Part shown: positions 51,736-60,894 of the stretch, piece after piece
Layout: every line of letters begins with the position of its first letter
Numbering within the stretch: position 1 is the stretch's first letter
Assembly (NCBI RefSeq): GCF_000739815.1
Contig: NZ_BBJJ01000019.1
Location: 81,914 to 145,913, forward strand
Direction of reading: 5' to 3'
DNA: 64,000 nt
Source: Paraburkholderia mimosarum LMG 23256 = NBRC 106338
GTDB lineage: Bacteria > Pseudomonadota > Gammaproteobacteria > Burkholderiales > Burkholderiaceae
The notes under the pieces: generated by a model
What the model was told of the DNA's origin: nothing
The model's database searches: none
Seen by the model: only the letters and a program-made list of their open reading frames with translations
Made by a program: the position numbers and the translations under genes

Positions 51736-52195
51736 TTATTTCTGGAATGTGCCGAGCAGTTCGGCATGTGCAACGACATGGCCTTCCATCGCCTTTGCCA
51801 AGGCCGCCTCGAAGATCGGGCAGCGCGATGTCGAGCGCGAAGAGCTTGTGGAAATGCCGATGACGGCCAACGGGCGGGCATGGGCCGCCATACGTGGTGC
51901 GATGAAAATCGTTGGTGCCTTTAGGCGTGCCTGCGGGAAGCGCGCTCGCAGCGACGCCCTCCTGAACGCCAGGCGCCGTCGCCGGAATGTTGTAAAGCAC
52001 CCAATGGACCCATGTCATGCGTGGTGCGGCCGGGTCGGGCGCGTCGGGGTCGTCGACGATCAGCACGAGGCTTTTCGCGTCGGCGGGCACCCCGGACCAT
52101 GCGAGCGGCGGCGAGACGTCGGCACCCCTGCAGGTGTAGCACCGAGGAATCTCGCCGCCATCGTGGAAAGCTTGTGAGGTGAGGGTGAAGGCCAT
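51736..52195 (-). pseudogene. YbhB/YbcL-family (PEBP) protein with a single frameshift
   Basis: The start MAFTLTSQAFHDGGEIPRCY has a GAGGAG box. The family motifs DDPDAPDPAAPRMTWVHWVLYN, YGGPCPPVGRHRHFHKLFALD are intact. The frame breaks just after ALPDL (51811-51818); in the next frame the expected ending continues as EAALAKAMEGHVVAHAELLGTFQK and stops at 51736. The total of about 153 codons matches the normal length exactly. It is therefore a recent one-step frameshift or a sequencing error. Members bind phospholipid-like ligands; bacterial roles are unclear. Confidence 0.85.
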
Positions 52196-52227
52196 TTGCG
52201 CTCCTCGGCGTCACCTCGCGCCGGCAG

Positions 52228-52386
52228 CTAGTGCTTGCGATGCATCCAGCTCATATGGTGCGTGTCGAGCCACTGGTTCAGGCTCTCCCCATGGTGTTCG
52301 CGCCTGTAGAAGCGACGCGACAGCGCCATGGCAACGACAACCAGAACCACAAGGCCAACCCAAAAGCCGATCATTGACTGAGTCAT
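52228..52386 (-). CDS. Small single-span membrane protein
   Basis: A 52-residue protein: MTQSMIGFWVGLVVLVVVAMALSRRFYRREHH. One membrane helix is followed by a basic/His-rich tail (SLNQWLDTHHMSWMHRKH). The ATG at 52386 is preceded by AGGAGGCTGCC. It stands just before the PEBP gene on the same strand, 32 bp away, and could share its transcript. No function known. Confidence 0.72.
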   Translation of the reverse strand: MTQSMIGFWVGLVVLVVVAMALSRRFYRREHHGESLNQWLDTHHMSWMHRKH

Positions 52387-52543
52387 GGCAGCCTCCTCGG
52401 GGAATGCGACCATGCTTGATTCTAGTCATTGTCGGCCGCACTGGCTCAACTCGAGAAACAAACCTTGGGAAGTGCGCCGGATCTTTGCCTATCCTTCCGG
52501 TGTAACAGCGGCCTGTTGGCGGCCGTGCGATTGTGGGGGAGAT

Positions 52544-53518
52544 ATGGGTGTTCGGACGGGTTTTGTCGGGTGCGTGGGCGACACGCCGCTCATGAGGCTC
52601 GCGCGGCTGAGCGACGAGACCGGCTGCGAGATTCTCGCTAAAGCCGAGTTCATGAACCCGGGCGGTTCGATCAAGGACCGAGCTGCGCTCTACATTATCC
52701 AGGACGCCGAGCAGCGAGGCGAACTCAGGCCCGGCGGCACGGTGGTGGAGGGTACTGCGGGCAATACCGGCATTGGCCTCGCCCATATTTGCGCTGCTCG
52801 TGGCTATCGCTGCGTCATCGTCATTCCTCAGACGCAGTCTCCCGCGAAAATGGAACTGCTGCGCGTGCTGGGTGCTGAAGTGCACCCTGTACCGGCCGCC
52901 CCATACAAGGATCCGAACAACTACCAGAAGATCGCCGGACGGCTCGCGCAGGAACTCGACAACGCGATCTGGGCGAACCAGTTCGACAACCTCGCCAATC
53001 GCCGGGCCCATTACGAGACCACCGGACCTGAGATCTGGCGTGATACCGCTGGCACGGTCGATGCGTTCGTCTGCGCCACAGGTACCGGCGGCACGCTGGC
53101 TGGGGTCGCCCGCTTCCTGAAGGAGAAGAAGAGCGATGTGCGGATCGTCCTGGCCGATCCGTTCGGCAGCGGTTTGTACAGCTTCGTGAAGACGGGCGAG
53201 ATTCACGCAGAAGGCAATTCGATTACCGAGGGTATCGGCTCCAGCCGCGTTACTGCAAATCTCGACGGCACGCCGATCGACGACGCTTACCAGATCGACG
53301 ACCAGTCATGCGTCGCAATGGTGTACCGATTGCTCCGCGAAGAGGGACTCTATGTCGGCGGTTCGACGGGCATCAACGTTGCGGCCGCTGTAAGGCTTGC
53401 CCAGGAAATGGGCCCAGGGCATACGATCGTCACGCTGCTTTGCGACGGCGGCGAACTATACCGATCCCGTCTTTTCAATCTGGATTGGCTGAAGGAACGG
53501 GGGCTGGCTACGGTTTAG
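52544..53518 (+). CDS. Cysteine synthase A-type PLP enzyme
   Basis: A beta-replacement PLP enzyme of 324 residues. The PLP lysine lies in NPGGSIKDRAALYI, the substrate loop reads EGTAGNTGIGLAH, the phosphate loop is ATGTGGTLAGVARF and the ring-N contact is GGSTGINVAAAV. The usual role is making cysteine from O-acetylserine and sulfide. Its long PNNYQKIAGRLAQELDNAIWANQFDNLANRRAHYETTGPEIW insert is typical of a subgroup beside CysK/CysM, so another nucleophile is possible. The ATG at 52544 has a GGGGGAG box. No cysE lies nearby. Confidence 0.9.
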   Translation: MGVRTGFVGCVGDTPLMRLARLSDETGCEILAKAEFMNPGGSIKDRAALYIIQDAEQRGELRPGGTVVEGTAGNTGIGLAHICAARGYRCVIVIPQTQSPAKMELLRVLGAEVHPVPAAPYKDPNNYQKIAGRLAQELDNAIWANQFDNLANRRAHYETTGPEIWRDTAGTVDAFVCATGTGGTLAGVARFLKEKKSDVRIVLADPFGSGLYSFVKTGEIHAEGNSITEGIGSSRVTANLDGTPIDDAYQIDDQSCVAMVYRLLREEGLYVGGSTGINVAAAVRLAQEMGPGHTIVTLLCDGGELYRSRLFNLDWLKERGLATV

Positions 53519-53649
53519 GCAGCCCGTCGATCAAACGCGCCAACGCGTTGCCTCAAATAAAGTGTCGTGCGGGGTCAGGCGTAGCAGAGCTGTATCCCGC
53601 GCGATTGTCGCAACGGTGACGCTTCGTGTTTTTCCATTGAGGAGGTCAA

Positions 53650-53853
53650 ATGAAGACCAAGGACAAAGGCAATGTGCGCGCATTCGTGCAGACGGCCGAA
53701 CAGATCGGCGGCTGGGTGTGGGTCATCTCGCTCGTCGACTTCGATGCGCGCGAGGTGCGGCGCTCGCTCGTAGCCGAAGAACCCTTCTCCACGGAGCGCG
53801 CAGCGAAAGACGCGGGCTACGCTCGTCTCGACGCGCTCGCGCACGATCAGTAG
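53650..53853 (+). CDS. Small conserved-type hypothetical protein
   Basis: A 67-residue protein with a perfect GAGGAGGT box. It reads MKTKDKGNVRAFVQTAEQIGG, then WVWVISLVDFDAREVRRSLVAEEPFSTERAAKDAGYARLDALAHDQ: beta-strands followed by a helix with the A-x-x-x-A-G-Y pattern. Similar builds occur in other short Burkholderia orphans. It ends 19 bp before the glutamine synthetase start, so it is probably co-transcribed with it. No function can be given. Confidence 0.78.
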   Translation: MKTKDKGNVRAFVQTAEQIGGWVWVISLVDFDAREVRRSLVAEEPFSTERAAKDAGYARLDALAHDQ

Positions 53854-53872
53854 CTGCGCAGGGAGAGTCCAC

Positions 53873-55372
53873 ATGTCCAGTCCACAAGGCGCCTCCGCGT
53901 TCGATGTATCCGTCGATGCCGGCAGTTATCGAGTTTCGCGTCCTGATAGCCCGCAGCAGGTTATCGAACTACTGCGCGAGCACAAGATCCAGATCGTCGA
54001 CCTAAAGTTCACCGATCTGCCCGGTCTCTGGCAGCACTTTTCCATAACGTTGCCCGAGGTGCACGAAGACCTCTTTGCCAACGGGATCGGCTTCGACGGT
54101 TCATCAATTCGCGGATTTCAGGAAATTCAGGAATCCGACATGCTGCTCAAGCCGGATCCGACAACCGCGTTCATCGATCCCGTGAGCGAAACGCCCACGC
54201 TCTCCATGATCTGCGACGTCATCGATCCCGTGCTGCATCGGCCGTACTCGCGCGATCCGCGCTACATCGCGAGGAAGGCCGAAGAATACTTGAAGCAGAC
54301 CGGAATTGCGACCACGTGCTACTTCGGACCCGAGCTCGAGTTCTTCATATTCGATTCGATCCGCTTCGGCCAGGATGCCCACTGCGGCTACTACTATGTC
54401 GAATCTGCCGAAGGGGACTGGAACACGGGACGTGACGAAGGAGCGTATGGCGGCGGCAACCTTGGTTACAAGCCTCGCTACAAGGAGGGGTATTTCCCGG
54501 TGCCGCCGCACGATACGCTGCAGGACATCCGCTCTACGATCGTCTTGTTGCTGCAGCAGGCCGGCGTGCAGGTGGAAGTGCATCACCACGAGGTGGCGAC
54601 TGCGGGACAGAACGAAATCGACATGCGGTTTTCCACGCTCGCGCGGATGGCCGACAACGTCATGATCTACAAGTACATCTGCAAGAATGTCGCACGCCAG
54701 CACGGCAAGGTGGCGACTTTCATGCCGAAGCCGCTCTTCGCCGACAATGCGAGCGGCATGCACTGCCACCAAAGCCTGTGGAAGGACAGCGAGAATCTGT
54801 TCTACGACGCAAATGGCTGGGCGCTCACGTCAGCCATGTGTCGCTGGTACATCGGCGGCCTGCTCAAGCATGCGCCGGCGCTGATGGCGTTCTGTGCGCC
54901 GACGACGAATTCCTACAAGCGTCTCGTGCCCGGGTACGAAGCGCCGGTGAATCTGGCGATGTCGCAACGCAACCGCTCGGCGGCCGCGCGCATTCCGATG
55001 TACTCCGATTCGCCGAATGCGCGGCGCGTCGAGTTCCGGTGTCCCGATCCGTCGGCCAACGCGTACCTCGCATTCTCAGCGATGCTGATGGCCGGGCTCG
55101 ACGGCGTCGAAAACAGGACGGACCCAGGCGACCCGCTCGATGTCAACATTTACGACCTGCCGCCCGAGAAAGCGAGGAGCGTCCGTCAGGTGCCGGGTTC
55201 GCTCGATGAATCCCTGAAAGCGCTGGAGGCCGACAACGAGTTTCTGCGCAGAGGCGACGTCTTCACTGAAGATGTCATCGACACGTGGCTCGAGTACAAG
55301 CGCAAGCGTGAGATCGATGCGGTCAGGCTACGCCCGCATCCATGGGAGTTTTATCTGTACTTCGATATCTGA
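53873..55372 (+). CDS. glnA: Type I glutamine synthetase
   Basis: A dodecameric enzyme of 499 residues joining glutamate and ammonia with ATP. It has GIGFDGSSIRGFQEIQESDMLLKPD (beta-grasp), YFGPELEFFIFD (metal site), AGQNEIDMRF, FMPKPLFADNASGMHCHQSLW, NSYKRLVPGYEAPVNLAMSQRNRSAAARIP and the adenylylation-type loop DVNIYDLPPEKARS. A 23-residue N-terminal extension is longer than usual. The tyrosine of the adenylylation loop is present, so GlnE control is possible. No ntrB/ntrC neighbours, unlike the main glnA of these genomes; hence probably a second copy. It follows a small gene with 19 bp spacing. Confidence 0.93.
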   Translation: MSSPQGASAFDVSVDAGSYRVSRPDSPQQVIELLREHKIQIVDLKFTDLPGLWQHFSITLPEVHEDLFANGIGFDGSSIRGFQEIQESDMLLKPDPTTAFIDPVSETPTLSMICDVIDPVLHRPYSRDPRYIARKAEEYLKQTGIATTCYFGPELEFFIFDSIRFGQDAHCGYYYVESAEGDWNTGRDEGAYGGGNLGYKPRYKEGYFPVPPHDTLQDIRSTIVLLLQQAGVQVEVHHHEVATAGQNEIDMRFSTLARMADNVMIYKYICKNVARQHGKVATFMPKPLFADNASGMHCHQSLWKDSENLFYDANGWALTSAMCRWYIGGLLKHAPALMAFCAPTTNSYKRLVPGYEAPVNLAMSQRNRSAAARIPMYSDSPNARRVEFRCPDPSANAYLAFSAMLMAGLDGVENRTDPGDPLDVNIYDLPPEKARSVRQVPGSLDESLKALEADNEFLRRGDVFTEDVIDTWLEYKRKREIDAVRLRPHPWEFYLYFDI

Positions 55373-55713
55373 TACGGCGCTGAAAGCGGTCGCATGGGAC
55401 TCACGTCACTCGATGAAGCGTCGTAGTTCCGACGTCGAGCCGGCCGTCTAGTAAAGTTGAATCGCGATGCGCGTTTTTCAACCAATCTTTGTCGTAATGG
55501 TCGACGTGGGTCCGAGGTTTCCGGAGAGATGCCGCACAGGCAAAGGGTCGCATAGTCGTCCGTTGTTGAGCGGACAGGTGGACCAGTCGTGTTAGAACAG
55601 GTCGCCAACAATCTTCTTCCGCGCGACGCTTTAGTCCGCTTCCTCTTTAGAGTCCGCGTCCGGGCCTATAGTGATGATTGAGCATCCCTGACTAGCGCGT
55701 TGCGCAACCGGCA
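55373..55713. other. Intergenic region, no gene seen
   Basis: Some 340 bp, likely the 3' end of the glutamine synthetase transcript and the promoter of the oxygenase gene. There is no clear stem-loop terminator and no coding frame of note. Confidence 0.45.
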
Positions 55714-56346
55714 ATGGAAGCTTCCGCCGCGGATATCATCAGACTTTTCCCGACTTTCTTGTGGCGGCAATGCCTCCCGCAGGAGTGCTACGAACCGCTT
55801 GATCGGGAACTGATGGCGTATGTCGACACGTTGATCTCCAGCGGCGTCGGCACTCGTACCGGCGCCGCATGGCAATCTGGTCACCAGCAACATAAAAGGC
55901 CAGAGTTTGCTGTGCTGATTGCGCATATAGAAAGGGCTGTACGCGACGTACTCACGTTTCTCAAGGTCGCTGATGCCCCGTTTCACATAACTGGATGCTG
56001 GGTCAATGTCCTGGATCCAGGCGGGACACACGCGATGCACAGTCATCCCAACAATTTCCTGAGTGGCGTGTATTACCTGCGCTCGCAAGCTGGCGCTGAC
56101 ACAATCAATTTTCATGATCCGCGGCCACAGACGATCGTCATTCGTCCACCCGTCACTGAGTTGACGGCTTACAACACCGATCAGGTGGTATTGCCAGTCA
56201 GCGAGGGCACATTGCTGGTGTTTCCAGCCTGGCTACCGCATTCCGTATCGGCGAACACGAGCGCGCAAGCACGCGTGAGCGTCAGCTTCAACGTCATGTT
56301 CGCCGACTATGACACCCTTATGAGCCCGCCGCTTTGGGGAAATTGA
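55714..56346 (+). CDS. 2OG-Fe(II) oxygenase superfamily protein (TIGR02466 type)
   Basis: A 210-residue non-haem iron oxygenase candidate. LFPTFLWRQCLPQE opens the family. Later stretches are FHITGCWVNVLDPGGTHAMHSHPNNFLSGVYYLRSQAGADTINFHDPR, where HSHPNNFLSG carries the first metal His, and GTLLVFPAWLPHSVSANTSAQARVSVSFNV, with the second metal His and the 2-oxoglutarate Arg. The third ligand is probably Asn/Asp near NNF; this cannot be settled by eye. No strong ribosome-binding site. Homologues are often phage-, marine- or Burkholderia-linked, with substrate unknown. Confidence 0.82.
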   Translation: MEASAADIIRLFPTFLWRQCLPQECYEPLDRELMAYVDTLISSGVGTRTGAAWQSGHQQHKRPEFAVLIAHIERAVRDVLTFLKVADAPFHITGCWVNVLDPGGTHAMHSHPNNFLSGVYYLRSQAGADTINFHDPRPQTIVIRPPVTELTAYNTDQVVLPVSEGTLLVFPAWLPHSVSANTSAQARVSVSFNVMFADYDTLMSPPLWGN

Positions 56347-56548
56347 AGCGCGGCGCCGCTAATCGCAAACCTGGCCGCTGCGCACCTGGGAGGCGCCTGT
56401 CATGCTGCGCGCGGTCGAGCGTCCGGGTTGGGTCATGAGCCGTTGACCGCCTGCACTCCACTGCGGATAACATTCGGCTGTCCACGCTTGCCGTCGAACA
56501 GACCTGCGACTAAGCCGCACGATAGCGGACAAGCAACGAGCATTGCGA

Positions 56549-56755
56549 CTAGCGCCGCCCGCTGCGGCCCCATACATAACGCACCCATCGCTGCCACCGG
56601 CTTTTCGGTACGGGCAACTTGTGCGCCGTCTGGACTTCGCGATCGCGCTGAACGGACTTCTGCACCTGTTCGTAGATCTGCCGCAGCGTCATGCCGCCGG
56701 GGCCTTTCAGCTTGTCGGGGTCCGAAGCAGGATCGCGATCGGGTTCGTCTGGCAT
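56549..56755 (-). CDS. Small hypothetical protein, charged
   Basis: A 68-residue protein: MPDEPDRDPASDPDKLKGPG opens acidic and Pro-rich, a middle helix reads LRQIYEQVQKSVQRDREVQT, and the C-terminus is very basic (KSRWQRWVRYVWGRSGRR). A GAGAG box lies four bases before the ATG. The sharp acid-to-base gradient and clean start favour a real gene, but no family is recognised and it stands alone. Confidence 0.5.
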   Translation of the reverse strand: MPDEPDRDPASDPDKLKGPGGMTLRQIYEQVQKSVQRDREVQTAHKLPVPKSRWQRWVRYVWGRSGRR

Positions 56756-56912
56756 GGATCTCTCATGGAAACTGGCGTTACTCGTCGACGATCCATTTAA
56801 AGAGCGACGGAACGAGCGCGCTCACCGGCGCTTCGCAACGAGGCGCACTGGCGAATGCACGGTGTTTCGATCTGGCTGACCGCCGCATGAAACACCGTGC
56901 CGGAGGAGGCGT

Positions 56913-57260
56913 CTAGCACGTGACGTGCAGAATCGCGTTGGTTCCGCGAGCCTCCTTCTTCAGTCTCGCGATGGCCTCCTCAGTCGGCACGATAACCAGT
57001 TTGACCTTTCGGCGCTCGGCTTCATGCTTTACCTCATCCATGACCGGCAACGCTCCGGCGCCTGTGCCGATCACGAGGCACCGGCAATTCCACGGAATGG
57101 CTTCGACCATCGATAGCGGCGTATGTCCGAACGCTTCGCGGAACACCTTGGATGGCTTCTTCTTGCGTTTGCGAACCTGTCCGCGGTCGATCACCACATC
57201 ATGCTGGTAAGTCACACCGTCTATGCGGATGGACCCGAAGGAAAACGCCTCGAAATGCAT
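56913..57260 (-). CDS. MTH938/NDUFAF3-domain protein (DUF498)
   Basis: A 115-residue single-domain protein. The ATG at 57260 (MHFEAFSFGSIRIDGVTYQHDVVI) has a GGGGCGAG box; an upstream in-frame start is unsupported. The fold signature is WNCRCLVIGTGAGALPVMDEVKHEAERRKVKLVIVPTEEAIARLKKEARGTNAILHVTC, the family's central loop and C-terminal strand. The human relative is a complex I assembly factor; the bacterial job is unknown. Length is normal for the family. It appears monocistronic. Confidence 0.85.
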   Translation of the reverse strand: MHFEAFSFGSIRIDGVTYQHDVVIDRGQVRKRKKKPSKVFREAFGHTPLSMVEAIPWNCRCLVIGTGAGALPVMDEVKHEAERRKVKLVIVPTEEAIARLKKEARGTNAILHVTC

Positions 57261-57675
57261 ACTCGCCCCCACTGCTCCTGCACTGGCCGCCATTCGTTGC
57301 CGAGGGGCTCGAAGAGGTCTCGGCCATCAATAACATTATAGGTTTGTGGCCCAGGCGAGGTTGCACCCCGCCGTCCCGCAGGAAAACACGCTTGTGCCGG
57401 GATAGAAATGGTTGAGCGGCTTCTTTTCGATCGGATCGACACAGGACCCCGATGAGCGACAATATGTGGTCAGTATCACGCGGTCGTCAATTCGCTGGCG
57501 TACGAAACAGGCGCCGCGCCGCCCATCATGCAGGTGGCACTTGCGGCGACCCAGGTCGCACTCGATGCGTCCATCGTCGAGAAAGTGCCAGCCAAAGACG
57601 ATTTCGCTCCGCCGCCAGTGACAGCGACGATTCTTGCAGACTTCCTGGAAGGTTGGCAGCGGCGTTGCCGCCGGT
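57261..57675. other. Intergenic stretch with one coding-like frame
   Basis: About 400 bp. A plus-strand frame without a good start reads QYHAVVNSLAYETGAAPPIM, then QVALAATQVALDASIVEKVP, AKDDFAPPPVTATILADFLEGW, with codon use like true genes, and runs into the antisense of the next gene. It may be the tail of a lost gene. Nothing else is seen. Confidence 0.4.
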
Positions 57676-57993
57676 TCATTCCCTGGGATGCTTCATGTTT
57701 TCCGAGTCGATGGCAGCGTGCCATTCCTCGCTCGCCTCGAACGGTTCCATCGCCTCGTCAATGGACGCACTCGCGCGCTCGGCAGTCGCCCTTGCTTCGT
57801 CTGCCTCGACTTCAGGTTCCCCGTCGTTGACCTCGGGGGGCCGGATCATCTCCTTGAGCATCGCGTGCAGCTCGGGCGTGTCCCATGGAAGATGACGCTG
57901 CATTTGCACCTTGATGTAGTGCTTCACTTCCGCATCCTGCTCGGGAGTCAAAGGCAACCCCCGGAATGTGCTTTCCGGGCCGAGGTCAGTCAT
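57676..57993 (-). CDS. Hypothetical acidic protein
   Basis: A 105-residue protein: MTDLGPESTFRGLPLTPEQD, then AEVKHYIKVQMQRHLPWDTPELHAMLKEMIRPPEVND, then an acidic helical tail (EPEVEADEARATAERASASIDEAMEPFEASEEW). The AGGAGGACGCC box before the ATG at 57993 is excellent. No transmembrane part and no Cys. The N-terminal helix block resembles several Burkholderia stress-linked small proteins in style only. Function unknown; monocistronic. Confidence 0.75.
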   Translation of the reverse strand: MTDLGPESTFRGLPLTPEQDAEVKHYIKVQMQRHLPWDTPELHAMLKEMIRPPEVNDGEPEVEADEARATAERASASIDEAMEPFEASEEWHAAIDSENMKHPRE

Positions 57994-58573
57994 GGCGTCC
58001 TCCTGTTGCTAAGGCCTGCTATCTACCAGTGTAACCCCGGCGTCATGACGCTGTCCGCTTCCTCCGAGGCTTCGCAGTTGGCCTCGCACGCGCTGTTGCC
58101 GCCGCGGGCAACATCGATAACGTCCGTCCGACAGGAATAAAAAGGCTCGTTTTCCATCGGCGCCGTGCCGCTGGTGCCGCGTGGCCACCCCAAAGGCTGC
58201 ACAGTTCCAGTGGTCAACCCCCGCCGCTCAGCGCGCTGGGGCGACCGCCAGAAACGCCCCTCTTGCGCGACGTCCAGCTTTCACGTCGGATTCCTGCCAC
58301 GGGTTTCACAACGCCGGGGCGCAACGCTGACCGAACCCAAAGTCGCAGGAAGCCATTCGTTGAAAGTCGAACGCCTGAGCGTCGGGGACACATCGGAGCA
58401 GCCGAGCGATTCTGACCTACACTACAGAGCGTCCTTCGCTTGCCCAGGTGCAGCTTTGATGCAACGCAACGTCGCTGGCAACCGTCAAGGCGGGCGAATG
58501 GCCACGGCACAGGCAACATACGTAATCTGCTGCCTGAATTCATCTGGAACTGATGTTCAAGAAGGGGGACATC
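57994..58573. other. Intergenic region, no clear gene
   Basis: About 580 bp holding the promoter of the following plus-strand gene and that of the acidic protein. The frames on either strand overlap and show no motif or ribosome-binding site. Confidence 0.45.
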
Positions 58574-58900
58574 ATGTTGCAAGCCAGTGAAATCCAAAAG
58601 CGCTTTACCCATCTGCAGCAAACCGTCAGTGAGGCATCACGGACCTGCCATTCGGACACGACGGTTCCAAAGGATTTGATGAACTGGGTTGATGAGCTTG
58701 ATAAGGAGTGCAAATCTGCAAAAAGCGTCATGACGTCGAGGGACGAGGATCGAATCCGGCAGTGCGTCGACGATCTCGAACGGATCGGGGATCGTGCAGA
58801 GCGCGCGTGCCAAAAGGCCGGACGCCTCGACACCAGGATCAAGGATGCAGTCAGTTCAATGCACTCCGAACTTTCTGACCTGAAGCGACAACTGCACTAA
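58574..58900 (+). CDS. Small coiled-coil hypothetical protein
   Basis: A 108-residue protein from the ATG at 58574 (AAGGGGGAC box); an in-frame ATG at 58553 is less good. Almost wholly helical: MLQASEIQKRFTHLQQTVSEAS, DLMNWVDELDKECKSAKSVM, DEDRIRQCVDDLERIGDRAERACQKAG, IKDAVSSMHSELSDLKRQLH, with heptad-like spacing. Four Cys residues. A strong terminator follows at once. It looks like a soluble helical-bundle protein of a kind common in Burkholderia; function unknown. Confidence 0.78.
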   Translation: MLQASEIQKRFTHLQQTVSEASRTCHSDTTVPKDLMNWVDELDKECKSAKSVMTSRDEDRIRQCVDDLERIGDRAERACQKAGRLDTRIKDAVSSMHSELSDLKRQLH

Positions 58901-58908
58901 CCGGCCTG

Positions 58909-58941
58909 ATGGCCCCGGTCCAGTCCGCCGGGGCCATTTCT
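58909..58941 (+). terminator. Rho-independent terminator
   Basis: ATGGCCCCGG at 58909-58918, a nine-base loop, then the exact complement CCGGGGCCAT at 58928-58937, followed by TTTCT. It lies eight bases past the stop of the coiled-coil protein. The stem is very stable; the T-run is short. Confidence 0.8.
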
Positions 58942-59641
58942 ACTTCGGCGCCGTCAAGACGCGCAGCAACAATGCTGCCTGCCGCGCGGCCGTGTCAACT
59001 ACGCACGGGTAACCCAGCAAATCTGATGGTCCTGAAGGCGCCTGAAGATGACGAGTGGATCGGCCGCGTCGACGAAACCTGGTGGCGGGAAGCGAGCGGC
59101 TTCCCGCTCTCGCTCTCCCGTTGAACCATGAAATCCCGCTCAGTCACGCAGAGGAGGGAACGCATTTACATCCTTGACGAGAAGAAAGAGGCCGGTCGAC
59201 TTGTTTGACAGAAGCGAGTGGTCGCGCTGGACGTCTGAGAGCGAACTGATGTTCCGCCGCACGTTGCGCTGTGGCGATCACCGCCGGGTCAGCAGGCGAT
59301 GCGCGTCACGAATAGCAGGGCCTCGCCAGCAGACATTTCGAACACGCCGCAGAGCGGGTCGTGACCGTCACGCCGGATTCTTCCAGCGTCCAGTTTCTAT
59401 GTCCCGAGGCCACGTAGGCCCTCGCTCAACGACTGCTTTGCGGCGAGCAAATCGCGGATGGCACTGCCTCTACCCGGCCACAAACAGCCTCTCACAAGCC
59501 TCCTCAGTCGGACATTCGGCGGTCAGTTCCACCCTCTTCAGCAGACATCCCCGCGAAGACCGAATTGCATGCGTAAAATCCCGATGCAACATCTGTTGGA
59601 CGCGGGAGGGAGGGAACCCCGCATACTGATAGGAGGCTTAA
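58942..59641. other. Intergenic region, no clear gene
   Basis: Some 700 bp before the kinase gene. A short plus-strand frame ending at 59124 reads LKAPEDDEWIGRVDETWWREAS, which looks coding but has no proper start and may be the end of a lost small gene. The kinase promoter must lie in the last 200 bp. Confidence 0.4.
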
Positions 59642-60769
59642 ATGGACCTGGCGGACTTCATTGAGGCCAACATTCAGGCCCTGGTCGACGACTGGGCGGA
59701 ATATGCCCTTGCGATAAAACAGGAGGACAGTCACCTGACTGAAAGCCAGTTGCGCGATTCTGCCCCCGACATACTGGGTGCCATCGCCGCAGACATGCGC
59801 GAGCCGCAAAATGCGGCGCTGCAACAGAGCAAGTCGCGCGGTGAAAAGGATGTCCCGCGCTCCCAGTTCACTCAGGTCGCACGCCTGCACGCAGAGGACC
59901 GCCTTTCACACGGCTTCGGTATCAGTGATGTCGTCGCGGAGTTCCGCACCTTGCGCGCCACGGTGCTGCGCCGCTGGCAGAAGACTTCACCGGGCGGCGC
60001 TAGGGCATTTCAGGAAATGATCCGGTTCAACGAGGCCATTGACCAGGTGCTCGCAGAATCGGTCCGACACTATGTGACGCGTACGGAGCGCATCCGGGAT
60101 CTTTTTGCCGGCGTACTTGCACACGACCTCCGGTCACCGCTTGGAGCAATATTGAATTCAAGTGAAGTGCTGCTGCACGACGAAGGCCTGTCGGCAGGCA
60201 GCTTGCGGGCGCTTGCATTTGTACAGCGCGGCGCGAGGCGCATGAAGCAACTGATTGACGACCTGCTCATTTTTGCGCGCACACGTCTAGGCGACACGCT
60301 GCCCGTGAGTTTCACCCCTCAGGATATGGGGCGCATATGCAGCGATGCGGCGGAGGAAGTGCGTGCTTCCTATCCGGACGCGCGCATCGAGCTACGTCTT
60401 TTGGGCGATCTCCGGGGTCAATGGGACGGCGGCCGAATCGGACAGTTGGTCGTCAATCTGCTGACAAATGCCGTCCGCTACGGTTCGGGGCAGATTGTCG
60501 TCGAAGCCCGTGCTCACGATGGACAGATGACCGTGGTCGTGGAAAACGAAGGCAATCCGATTCCAGAGCGCGCGTTCCCTACGCTGTTCGATCCGCTAAC
60601 GAGGGGGACCTCGCCCGACCGCAGCGGTATGGCCGCTGGCATCGGTTTGGGCCTTTACATTTGCCGCTGTATCGCCTCAGCGCATGAGGGAACGATAAGT
60701 GTCGAATCATCGGAAGCCGGAACCCGTTTCACAGTGCAGATACCTTGTTCGCCCTCGCCGCCGCGCTGA
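59642..60769 (+). CDS. Soluble sensor histidine kinase (RsbRD-like N-terminus)
   Basis: A 375-residue cytoplasmic kinase with no membrane segment. Residues about 1-150 form an all-helical RsbRD/RsbR_N-type domain (DFIEANIQALVDDWAEYALA, then LHAEDRLSHGFGISDVVAEFRTLRATVLRRW). The H-box is LAHDLRSPLG with phospho-His161. The ATPase part has LLTNAVRYG (N-box), ENEGNPIP at the G1 place and GIGLGLYICRCIA (G2). In G1 the usual DNGxG reads ENEGN, so the ATP-contacting Asp is Glu. A good GGAGG stretch precedes the ATG. It lies 125 bp before a receiver protein, its probable partner. Confidence 0.88.
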   Translation: MDLADFIEANIQALVDDWAEYALAIKQEDSHLTESQLRDSAPDILGAIAADMREPQNAALQQSKSRGEKDVPRSQFTQVARLHAEDRLSHGFGISDVVAEFRTLRATVLRRWQKTSPGGARAFQEMIRFNEAIDQVLAESVRHYVTRTERIRDLFAGVLAHDLRSPLGAILNSSEVLLHDEGLSAGSLRALAFVQRGARRMKQLIDDLLIFARTRLGDTLPVSFTPQDMGRICSDAAEEVRASYPDARIELRLLGDLRGQWDGGRIGQLVVNLLTNAVRYGSGQIVVEARAHDGQMTVVVENEGNPIPERAFPTLFDPLTRGTSPDRSGMAAGIGLGLYICRCIASAHEGTISVESSEAGTRFTVQIPCSPSPPR

Positions 60770-60894
60770 GCCGCGAGGACGACGCTCACGCGCCGTTGAC
60801 CGCTCAGACGGATCGGGTTGCGGACTATGGAGCGTGGTCGTGCCGGTGGCCGATCACAGGAACGCTCGATGCGCGCCCCGGAGTGGAGGCCGCA

